Positions 31,609 to 37,706 of a stretch of 37,706 nucleotides of DNA are shown in pieces. Made by a program: the position numbers and the translations under genes. Position 1 is the stretch's first letter; the number at the start of each line of letters is the position of its first letter. Origin of the DNA: Pseudolabrys sp. (lineage in GTDB: Bacteria > Pseudomonadota > Alphaproteobacteria > Rhizobiales > Xanthobacteraceae); the NCBI GenBank assembly GCA_022841665.1, contig JALHRB010000037.1, positions 1-37,706 on the forward strand, given 5' to 3'. Below the pieces are notes generated by a model, which worked only from the letters and a program-made list of their open reading frames with translations, ran no database searches and was not told the DNA's origin.

Positions 31609-32425
31609 GAATCACGACAGCGTCGATGCGCTGGTGCCCGCCGACATCGCCCGCAAGGCGGAGATGATCGGCGCGCAGAAGGTGCGCATGGATTTCTGGC
31701 GGCTGCTGACGCTGGCCGTCCTCGCCGGCGCCTTCATCGGGCTCGGCGCCATGTTCGCCACCACCGTGATGGCCGGCGGCGACGGTGCCTTGCCGTTCGG
31801 CGTGTCGCGCCTGCTCGGCGGCCTGGTGTTCTGCCTCGGGCTGGTGCTCGTGATCCTCGGCGGCGCCGAGCTGTTCACCGGCAACACGCTGATGGTAATG
31901 GCGCTCGCCTCCGGCAAGGTGCGGCTCGGCGAGATGCTGCGCGCCTGGGCAATCGTCTATGTCGGCAATTTCATCGGCGCGGTCGCCCTCGCGGGCCTCG
32001 TGTTCCTGTCGGGCCAATACCGTTTCGGCGGCGGCGGCGTGGCCGAGACCGCGCTCGCCATCGCGGCGAGCAAAGTCGCGCTGCCTTTCATGCAGGCGCT
32101 GTTCCTCGGCATCCTGTGCAATCTCTTGGTCTGCCTGGCGGTCTGGCTGTCGATCGGCGCACGCAGCACGGCCGACAAGGTGCTGGCGATCCTGTTTCCC
32201 GTGTCCGCCTTCGTCGCCGCCGGCTTCGAGCATTCGGTGGCGAACATGTATTTCGTGCCGCTCGGCCTGCTCATCAAAGGCGAGCTGGCAGGCGACTTCT
32301 CCGCGCTCACCTGGGGCGCCTTCGCGCTCAGCCTGATCCCCGTCACCATCGGCAACGTGATCGGCGGCGCCGTGCTGGTCGGCGCCGTCTACTGGTTCGT
32401 CTATCTGCGCCGGCGCGAGGCTTGA
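31601..32425 (+). CDS. Formate/nitrite transporter (FNT) family channel
   Basis: A 274-residue inner-membrane channel of the FocA/NirC family, six helices. Signature segments are GGAELFTGNTLMVMA and GILCNLLVCLAVWLS, then AAGFEHSVANMYFVPLGL. FNT channels pass formate, nitrite, hydrosulfide or lactate as pentamers. Which anion is used here cannot be decided. It overlaps the DUF2189 gene by eight bases. A low-oxygen control box upstream of the pair would suit nitrite or formate handling. Confidence 0.92.
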   Translation: MPENHDSVDALVPADIARKAEMIGAQKVRMDFWRLLTLAVLAGAFIGLGAMFATTVMAGGDGALPFGVSRLLGGLVFCLGLVLVILGGAELFTGNTLMVMALASGKVRLGEMLRAWAIVYVGNFIGAVALAGLVFLSGQYRFGGGGVAETALAIAASKVALPFMQALFLGILCNLLVCLAVWLSIGARSTADKVLAILFPVSAFVAAGFEHSVANMYFVPLGLLIKGELAGDFSALTWGAFALSLIPVTIGNVIGGAVLVGAVYWFVYLRRREA

Positions 32426-32453
32426 AGCCTGGCGCTCGCGCCGCGCAACTCCG

Positions 32454-33188
32454 CTAGAGCTTGGCCTGCGCGAATGCCTGCACCCACATGGCGCAGACGC
32501 CCGAGCGCACGATGTCGCCTTGGCCGAATTCGATCACCGGCACCGGCAGGTTCTGCCGGTCGATCATCGCGATCACGGTGGCCAGCCCGCTCTCCGCCAT
32601 GAGGTCGCACTGGCTGACGTCGCCGTTGATCACCACGGTGCAGTCGTCGCCGATGCGGGTGAGGAAGGTCTTGATCTCGGCCGGGCTGGCGTTCTGCGCC
32701 TCGTCGAGCAGCACGAAGGCGTTCTTCCACGAGCGCCCGCGCATCACCTCGAACGGCACCAATTCGATGCAGCCGTTCTTGAGCGCGATGTCGTAGGCGG
32801 CCTTGCCGATGCGCTCCTTGATCGCCTCGGAAACCGGCACCGCCCAGGGCGCGAACTTGTCTTCCAGCGTGCCGGGAAAATAGCCGAGCGAGCGGCCGCA
32901 CGGGACGTTCGGGCGCGTGAGGATGATCTTGTCGATTTGCCGGTTGCGGTAGAGGTCGGCGGCGTGGGTGGCCGCGATCCAGGTCTTGCCGGTGCCTGCC
33001 GGCCCGAGAACGATGACCTGGGGATGTTTGCGAAGGGCGTCGAGGTAGTCGGCCTGGGTCGGGTTGAGGGCCTTTATCGGGGGCAGCGTCCGTTCGGTTT
33101 CGAATTTTCCGTTCTGGAACTCGATGATCTCGGCGGATCCGCTAAGGCGCTCGTGACGGCGTCTCTTCTTCGCGAGGTTCTTGCCCAA
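32454..33188 (-). CDS. phoH: PhoH family ATPase
   Basis: A 244-residue cytosolic protein with an SF1-helicase-like ATPase core. Walker A GPAGTGKT spans residues 62-69 and Walker B VLLDEAQN lies near 159-166, with ILTRPNVPCGRSLGYFPG between them. PhoH proteins bind ATP and probably RNA; the exact role is unsettled. This is the short form without an N-terminal PIN domain. I chose TTG at 33188 because AAGGA lies eight bases upstream and the protein then begins MGKNLAKKRRR; a TTG at 33233 is possible. The stop faces the FNT stop, 28 bases away. Confidence 0.88.
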   Translation of the reverse strand: MGKNLAKKRRRHERLSGSAEIIEFQNGKFETERTLPPIKALNPTQADYLDALRKHPQVIVLGPAGTGKTWIAATHAADLYRNRQIDKIILTRPNVPCGRSLGYFPGTLEDKFAPWAVPVSEAIKERIGKAAYDIALKNGCIELVPFEVMRGRSWKNAFVLLDEAQNASPAEIKTFLTRIGDDCTVVINGDVSQCDLMAESGLATVIAMIDRQNLPVPVIEFGQGDIVRSGVCAMWVQAFAQAKL

Positions 33189-33427
33189 GGCCGTATTCCT
33201 TCTGGTGGACTTAAGGTTAGGTGCACACGCCAACGCACCGCGCGCGAGCGCGGGACCGACAGGAGCAAACGATGTGGGGGTAGCGGCGGCGTCAGCGGGG
33301 AGGGCGTCCGGGGTCGTGTCGCTGCCGACTGACCCGATCGCTTCTCGATCCGTAACTGACGAACCGCCATGGACGATAAGCTAAGCGATTCGCATGACGC
33401 TTTTCTAAAAAATATTGCGCCGCACTG

Positions 33428-34222
33428 TTAACAGTTCGGCGACCGACTCAGGGTCAGGGCCGCCGGCCGCTCCGAGTCGTCCTTCAGCCGCACCCCCGAC
33501 AATTTACGATCGCGCATGGCGCGCAGCAGGTGCGCAATCTTCGCCGCGGCGTCGGCATAGCCGATGCCGTCCGGGCGGATGTTGGAAATGCAATTGCGCT
33601 CCGCGTCCGTCGTCGCCGGACCCGGCTGCCAGGTCAGATAAGCGCCCATGCTGTCCGGCGCCGACAGGCCGGGCCGCTCGCCGATCAGCACGACGACGCA
33701 TGGCGCGCGCAGCAGCGTGGCCACGGCGTCGCCGGCGGCGACGCGGCCGAGCTGCAGAAGGACCAGCGGCGCGACGCGCCAGTTCTCGGCGCGCAAGGCC
33801 GGCAGCACCTGCGCAAGCACCGGCGCGGCATGCGTTTCCACCGCGCGCGGCGACAGCCCGTCGATGACGGCGAAGGCGACGTCGAACGTGCCCGCTCTTT
33901 CCTGCAGGGCAGCTTCCGATAATGGCGACAGCATCCGCCCGAGATCGGGCCGCATCAGGTAAGTCGGCCGGTCCTCGACCAGGCTCGACACCGTAAGCAC
34001 GTCGCCGAGAAGCCGGAGGTCGCCTGCAAGCTTTGCTTCGTCGAGCGCGGCGTGCACGGCGTCGCGCGCACGGGCATGCGCGAGCTGGAAGTCGAGCAAG
34101 GGCCCGGTCGCCAGCGAGGCGCCGCTGCGCTTGAGGCCGATGCGCGCGTTCGTCAGCCGGCGCAGATCGGCCCACGAGTCCGGCGGTGCGGATGCAGGCG
34201 GGGAGGCGGGCTGGTCGCTCAT
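33428..34222 (-). CDS. eutC: Ethanolamine ammonia-lyase small subunit
   Basis: A 264-residue light chain of adenosylcobalamin-dependent ethanolamine ammonia-lyase, which turns ethanolamine into acetaldehyde and ammonia with EutB. Landmarks are RIGLKRSGASLAT near 30, FAVIDGLSPRAVE, VVVLIGERPGLS and RNCISNIRPDGI. The ATG overlaps the eutB stop (ATGA). The stop lies in an AT-rich patch. No reactivase gene eutA is seen. Confidence 0.93.
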   Translation of the reverse strand: MSDQPASPPASAPPDSWADLRRLTNARIGLKRSGASLATGPLLDFQLAHARARDAVHAALDEAKLAGDLRLLGDVLTVSSLVEDRPTYLMRPDLGRMLSPLSEAALQERAGTFDVAFAVIDGLSPRAVETHAAPVLAQVLPALRAENWRVAPLVLLQLGRVAAGDAVATLLRAPCVVVLIGERPGLSAPDSMGAYLTWQPGPATTDAERNCISNIRPDGIGYADAAAKIAHLLRAMRDRKLSGVRLKDDSERPAALTLSRSPNC

Positions 34223-35595
34223 GCCGGCAACAGCGCGCGGAATGGCGCCGGCAACTCGCCCGGCCGGATGCGGTTGGCGCGGTCCATCAGGCCTTGCCGC
34301 GCCAGCCAGTCCTCGAATTCCGGCGCCGGGCGGCGGCCGTAAAGATCGCGCATCGCCAGCGCATCGTGAAACGAGGTGCTCTGGTAGTCGAGCATGATGT
34401 CGTCGGCGCCCGGCACGCCCATGACGAAGTTGACGCCGCTTGCGGTGAGCAGCGCGAGCAAAGCGTCGGCGTCGTCCTGGTCGGCCTCCGCGTGGTTGGT
34501 GTAGCAGACGTCGACGCCCATCGGCACGCCCATGAGCTTGCCGCAGAAATGATCCTCGAGGCCTGCGCGCGCGATCTGCTTGCCGTCGAACAGGTATTCC
34601 GGGCCGATGAAGCCGACCACGGTGTTGACCAGCAGCGGCTTGAACGCGCGCGCAACCGCGTAGGCGCGCGCTTCCAGCGTCTGCTGGTCGACGCCGCGAT
34701 GGGCGTTGGCCGACAGCGCCGAGCCCTGGCCGGTCTCGAAATACATCACGTTGTCGCCGAGCGTGCCGCGCTTGAGCGCGAGCGCCGCCGCGCGCGCCTC
34801 GGCGAGCAGCGCGAGATCGATGCCGAAGGCCTTGTTGGCGCTCTCGCTGCCCGCGATCGACTGAAACACGAGATCGACCGGCGAGTCGCGGCCGATCAGC
34901 GCGAGCGTCGTCGTGATGTGCGCCAGCACGCAAGCCTGCGTCGGGATGGCGAGCTTGCCGATGATCTCTTCCAGCATCGACAGCAGCGCGTGCGCGCGCT
35001 CCGGGCTGTCGGTCGCCGGATTGATGCCGATGACGGCGTCGCCCGCGCCGAGCAGCAGGCCGTCGAGGATGCTGGCGGCGATGCCGCGCGCGTCGTCGGT
35101 CGGGTGGTTGGGCTGCAAGCGCACCGACAGGCGGCCGGGCAGGCCGATGGTGTTGCGGAAGCGGGTGACGACCGAGCACTTGGCCGCCATCACCATGAGG
35201 TCCTGCAATCGGCTGATCTTGCTCACCGCCGCCGCCATCTCGGGCGTCACGCCGCCCGCCAGCGCCGAGAGCGCCGCCGTCGTCGCCTCGTCCGACAAAA
35301 GCCAGTCGCGAAAACCGCCGACCGTGAGATGCGCGATCGGCGCAAAGGCCGCTGGGTCGTGCGTGTCGACGATGAGGCGCGTGACCTCGTCGTCCTCGTA
35401 AGGGATCACGGCCTCGCTCAGGAAGGTGGCGAGCGGCAGGTCGGCGAGCGCGATCTGCGCCGCCACGCGCTCCTCGCCGCTTAAGGCCGCCACCCCCGCC
35501 AGCACGTCGCCCGAGCGCAGCGGCGTGGCCTTGGCCAGGAGCGCCTTCAGGTCGGCGAAGGTATGGCGCTGGCGGCCTATTGTGGCGGAATACAT
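34219..35595 (-). CDS. eutB: Ethanolamine ammonia-lyase large subunit
   Basis: A 458-residue catalytic chain, a TIM barrel that binds ethanolamine and coenzyme B12. Family segments present are FRNTIGLPGRLSVRLQPNHPTDD, INPATDSPER, ETGQGSALSANAH and GPEYLFDGKQIARAGLEDHFCGKLMG. The length matches the usual 453-460. The ATG at 35595 is the family start; the frame is open further upstream without support. No microcompartment shell, EutA, EutJ or aldehyde dehydrogenase gene is in the window, so this is a minimal eutBC pair. Confidence 0.94.
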   Translation of the reverse strand: MYSATIGRQRHTFADLKALLAKATPLRSGDVLAGVAALSGEERVAAQIALADLPLATFLSEAVIPYEDDEVTRLIVDTHDPAAFAPIAHLTVGGFRDWLLSDEATTAALSALAGGVTPEMAAAVSKISRLQDLMVMAAKCSVVTRFRNTIGLPGRLSVRLQPNHPTDDARGIAASILDGLLLGAGDAVIGINPATDSPERAHALLSMLEEIIGKLAIPTQACVLAHITTTLALIGRDSPVDLVFQSIAGSESANKAFGIDLALLAEARAAALALKRGTLGDNVMYFETGQGSALSANAHRGVDQQTLEARAYAVARAFKPLLVNTVVGFIGPEYLFDGKQIARAGLEDHFCGKLMGVPMGVDVCYTNHAEADQDDADALLALLTASGVNFVMGVPGADDIMLDYQSTSFHDALAMRDLYGRRPAPEFEDWLARQGLMDRANRIRPGELPAPFRALLPA

Positions 35596-35766
35596 CGTTT
35601 TGCTCGCAAGATTCGTCGACAAGTATACCGAAGGCGCGGCGCGTTCAGACAAGCGGCCGCATTTTCTTATTGATGGCAATAGCCTGGTCCGCACCCCATA
35701 TGTCTTCAGACGCCGGTGCGTGCCGATTCAACCTCTGGAAATTCAGGCCTTAGGGAAGAGTGATCC

Positions 35767-36165
35767 ATGTTCACGCCCAAGCCGTTCCGCGCCAAAGCGT
35801 CCGAATATGGCGAATTGGCCAGATCATCGACCGATCCCGATCAAAAGCGCGCTTATCGCAATAGCGAGCGCAGCTTCACCGACCTTGCGGACAATGAGCA
35901 ATGGTTGGCCGAAAACAACCAGAACATGGTTCATTCGTCCGACCGTTCGGTTGCCACGGGCGTCGTGCTCGCCGCGGAGGAGGAGCACATTCTTCGCTGC
36001 ATGGGGGCGGCCGTGATCCTGCAGTGGAATACGCTGCCGCCAAAGCTGCAAAGAGAACTGTACGACGCCGCCGGCGCGATGGGCGAAGTGGTGAAGACGT
36101 CCGATTTACGCGGGCAGATCGCCCGTTTCCTGCATCGACATGCCAGTGGCGATCCGCCGGCATAA
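35767..36165 (+). CDS. Hypothetical protein, 132 residues
   Basis: A soluble 132-residue protein with no signal peptide. The first 55 residues (KASEYGELARSSTDPDQKRAYRNSERSFTDLADNEQWLAEN) look helical and resemble small proteins common in Bradyrhizobiaceae. The second half contains EEEHILRCMGAAVILQWNTLP and a LPPKLQRELYDAAGAMGE segment, which suggests another helical module. GGGAAGAG precedes the ATG. Function unknown. It starts the run of small genes at the right end and is divergent from eutB by 171 bases. Confidence 0.72.
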   Translation: MFTPKPFRAKASEYGELARSSTDPDQKRAYRNSERSFTDLADNEQWLAENNQNMVHSSDRSVATGVVLAAEEEHILRCMGAAVILQWNTLPPKLQRELYDAAGAMGEVVKTSDLRGQIARFLHRHASGDPPA

Positions 36166-36221
36166 AAGTCCGTTGCGTTGGGCAATAGCGCGGCGGCCGC
36201 TCCGCCGCCGGAAAGAATGAC

Positions 36222-36524
36222 ATGCTGACGCGCACCAAGCGCCACACCGTGACCTTTTCCGGTCCGTTCACGCTCGCGGGCGTCGATCGCGCGCTGCCGC
36301 CGGGAGCCTACGAAGTTGTGACCGACGAAGAGCTGATCGAAGGGCTGTCGTTTCCGGTTTACCGGCGCGTGTCGACCTTTTTGATGCTGCCGATGCAGGG
36401 ACGCGCCCCGGGCGAGATGCTGGCGGTCAGCCCCGACGATTTGTCGGCAGCGCTGGAGCACGACCGCGCCGCCGGCGCACGCGATGCGCAGCAAGACACC
36501 GGCAATCGCAGCAAGCCGCAATGA
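36222..36524 (+). CDS. Hypothetical protein, 100 residues
   Basis: A 100-residue protein beginning MLTRTKRHTVTFSGPF and continuing with ALPPGAYEVVTDEELIEGLSFPVYRR: a compact beta-rich domain I recognise as a recurring unnamed family in Rhizobiales. The tail is Ala/Asp/Arg-rich. No signal peptide or membrane segment is seen. The stop is followed directly by a small hairpin. Function unknown. Confidence 0.75.
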   Translation: MLTRTKRHTVTFSGPFTLAGVDRALPPGAYEVVTDEELIEGLSFPVYRRVSTFLMLPMQGRAPGEMLAVSPDDLSAALEHDRAAGARDAQQDTGNRSKPQ

Positions 36525-36528
36525 TCGA

Positions 36529-36545
36529 AGGACAGTGTCGCTGTC
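36529..36545 (+). other. Small hairpin after the 36222 gene
   Basis: A GGACAG/CTGTCC stem with a TGTCG loop, five bases after the stop at 36524. There is no T run, so terminator function is doubtful. Confidence 0.35.
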
Positions 36546-36630
36546 CGAATTACATGAAATCCGATAGTTATCTTCCAATAATACTGAGGTCGGCATTGTA
36601 ATGCGCGCGCTCAGCCACCATCTGCAAAGT

Positions 36631-36659
36631 GTTACTGGGTGCTTCTCCAGTGACTTTTT
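36631..36659 (+). promoter_or_regulatory. Terminator-like leader hairpin before the 36677 gene
   Basis: GTTACTGG pairs with CCAGTGAC (one G-U pair) around an eight-base loop and is followed by TTTTT. It ends eight bases before the AAGGA ribosome site of the small gene. It may terminate the upstream transcript, or act as an attenuator if transcription starts in the AT-rich stretch 36540-36610. Confidence 0.5.
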
Positions 36660-36676
36660 CAGAAAAAGGATATACC

Positions 36677-36805
36677 ATGAGCAATGTTCAGAATAATTCG
36701 CAGAACGAATCCCCGAAGCCGGCGGAGCAGCCCGCTAAGCCGCTGGTGACGCCGCAGCAGACCCAGGGCGATCCGAAGGCCACCCCGTCGCCGCAGCAGA
36801 AGTAA
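36677..36805 (+). CDS. 42-residue Pro/Gln-rich small protein
   Basis: A 42-residue, low-complexity protein made mainly of Pro, Gln, Ser, Asn, Ala and Lys (NVQNNSQNESPKPAE near the start, TPSPQQK at the end). No helix, signal peptide or domain is visible; it is probably disordered. AAGGA lies seven bases before the ATG, and a stable hairpin follows at 36829, which supports a real gene. The upstream region is AT-rich against the local GC-rich background. I do not recognise a family. Confidence 0.6.
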   Translation: MSNVQNNSQNESPKPAEQPAKPLVTPQQTQGDPKATPSPQQK

Positions 36806-36828
36806 AACGCCGGCGTTGTCGAATAACG

Positions 36829-36855
36829 GGAAGCCCGGCAAGATGCCGGGCTTCC
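36829..36855 (+). terminator. Strong hairpin after the 42-residue gene
   Basis: An eleven-pair perfect stem (GGAAGCCCGGC with GCCGGGCTTCC) and a five-base loop, 24 bases after the stop. No T run follows, so it is a probable but atypical terminator. Confidence 0.55.
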
Positions 36856-36894
36856 TGCATGTGACCATTGTTGGACGAGAAGAGGAAAATGCCC

Positions 36895-37137
36895 ATGGCC
36901 ACCGCCAAGATCACGGTGAAGAAAAAGGACAGCGGCGACGACATCGCCATGCCGCCGCCTGGGCAGACGCGGACCGCGCTGAAGCGTTTCCGGTTGCAGG
37001 TCGATCGCCAGACCAAGTCGGCCTTCGACACCGCCGAGGAAGCCGAGGCCGCCGGCCAGGCCATCAAGAAGGCCTATCCGATCGTCCAGGTCTCGGTGTA
37101 CGACGCCGAAAAGAGCACCCAGAAAATCCTGGAGTAG
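36895..37137 (+). CDS. Hypothetical protein, 80 residues
   Basis: An 80-residue soluble protein with a Lys-rich start (TAKITVKKKDSGDD) followed by KRFRLQVDRQTKSAFDTAEEAEAAGQAIKKAYPIVQVSVYD, a beta-alpha-beta-like pattern. AGAGG precedes the ATG at 36895 at good spacing; in-frame starts at 36889 (ATG) and 36868 (TTG) are less likely. Function unknown. Confidence 0.7.
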   Translation: MATAKITVKKKDSGDDIAMPPPGQTRTALKRFRLQVDRQTKSAFDTAEEAEAAGQAIKKAYPIVQVSVYDAEKSTQKILE

Positions 37138-37253
37138 CGCGCCGGTCCTTCCGGGTTCCGCAACCTAAAGCGCGGCCGTTTACAGCCATTTAACCTTACC
37201 ACCCCCATTCTCCGCTCGGGACAATCTTCCGTGTGGCGTTGAGTGCGTGGGGA

Positions 37254-37706
37254 ATGACGGCAACAACCGCGACGTTCTGCGGCGTTTCTGATTTTGGCGG
37301 CCGTCGCTTCCTGCGCAACAGCATTCGCGCGGCGGCGCGTGCCGCCGGCATGGGGCTGGGCAGCCTCGCCGTTGTCGGCGCGACCGGCGCCGCGGCCACG
37401 CTCGGCGCCGCCTGGCTGTTCTCGGTCGCGCTGTCGGCCAGCCCCAACGCCAGATCGTCGATAGGGCCGGGCGTCTTCGTGCACGACAATCGCGCACCCG
37501 CGCGCGCGGGCAGGGTGGACGTCGCGCTCCGCCGCCCAATGCTCGCCCTCGTCACGCCGGATCCCGCCAGCGAAGCGGAGAGCGCCTCGCCCGCGGTCGC
37601 GGCGGTCGAGGATACGCCGCCGCCCGCGATCGTCGCCGGTCCGGCGCCGCTACCGCCGCCGCGTCTCGCGCAGGCGCCGAAACCGGCCGCCGAAAACCCC
37701 GGCACC
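37254..37706 (+). CDS. Membrane-anchored Pro/Ala-rich protein, truncated by the window end
   Basis: The frame is open from ATG 37254 to the last base, 151 codons. It has a basic N-terminus (RRFLRNSIRAAARAAG), one hydrophobic helix at about residues 35-62, then an extended Pro/Ala/Val-rich region toward the periplasm. A C-terminal domain is presumably beyond the window. The layout resembles Rhizobiales cell-wall proteins such as DUF2778 or L,D-transpeptidase types, but no catalytic motif is visible. The opposite-strand frame over the same bases is read as a shadow. Confidence 0.55.
   Translation, partial: MTATTATFCGVSDFGGRRFLRNSIRAAARAAGMGLGSLAVVGATGAAATLGAAWLFSVALSASPNARSSIGPGVFVHDNRAPARAGRVDVALRRPMLALVTPDPASEAESASPAVAAVEDTPPPAIVAGPAPLPPPRLAQAPKPAAENPGT

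Noticed and set aside
36175-36195. FixK-like TTG...CAA near the 36222 gene
   Set aside because: The spacing between half-sites is one base short of the TTG-N8-CAA layout.
37196-37705. Minus-strand frame at the right end
   Set aside because: The plus-strand reading has a basic start, a membrane helix and a Pro-rich region, which fits real proteins better. The choice is not certain because both frames reach the window end.
1-37706. CRISPR array, prophage or insertion sequence
   Set aside because: No regularly spaced direct repeats and no transposase, integrase or phage structural genes were found; the repeats seen are palindromic and intergenic.

Overview
This window looks like chromosomal DNA of a GC-rich alphaproteobacterium, most likely order Hyphomicrobiales (Rhizobiales) near the Bradyrhizobiaceae/Xanthobacteraceae. 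Pointers are a phosphatidylcholine synthase, an IalB-family periplasmic protein, a PuuD-type cytochrome c domain, a FixK/FNR-type box, a candidate EcfG-type stress promoter, and palindromic intergenic repeats of a kind I associate with these genomes. The assignment rests on gene families recognised by eye, not on a database search. About 42 protein genes and one tRNA are supported. No phage, transposase, CRISPR array or plasmid gene was seen. The only stretch over 300 bases without a protein gene is 26118-26567, which holds tRNA-Ser and a palindrome.
Layout. 11-3393 (minus): a periplasmic oligopeptide-type binding protein translationally coupled to an acyl-CoA-synthetase-like protein that has lost its ATP-binding motifs. 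3636-4415: IalB protein and a terminator, followed by a folded repeat. 4687-7173: HspQ, a malyl-CoA-lyase-type enzyme and a divergent AEC transporter. 7189-8400: UbiH-type hydroxylase. 8520-11446: a probable operon of DUF2182 and DUF1326 proteins, phosphatidylcholine synthase and an SDR, followed by a second repeat. 11688-13703: quinone oxidoreductase, a stand-alone PuuD-like cytochrome c and a CPBP membrane protease. 13695-16993: biotin genes bioD, bioF and divergent bioA, with a palindromic repeat between bioF and bioD. 17004-20697: amidohydrolase, rimO, an aspartyl-hydroxylase-family oxygenase and a cysteine-rich secreted protein. 20745-22385: UbiD-type decarboxylase. 22468-24737: a 24-residue hydrophobic microprotein coupled to a PhnA-like membrane protein, then a GT2-GtrA fusion, divergent from a GT87-type membrane protein (24867-26117). 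26226-30520: tRNA-Ser, rlpA, dacC-like, tmk, holB. 30524-32425: a small minus-strand protein, then a DUF2189/formate-nitrite channel pair behind a FixK/FNR-like box. 32454-35595: phoH-like ATPase and eutC/eutB. 35767 to the end: small proteins of unknown function, one with a terminator-like hairpin just before its ribosome site, and a truncated membrane-anchored protein.
Most of the window is housekeeping and central metabolism: cell-wall turnover, DNA replication, biotin synthesis, ribosome modification, membrane lipid synthesis and C2/ethanolamine metabolism. The less explained parts are the degenerate synthetase with its binding-protein partner, the DUF2182/DUF1326/Pcs cluster, the microprotein pair at 22468-23434 and the small-protein cluster at 35767-37137.
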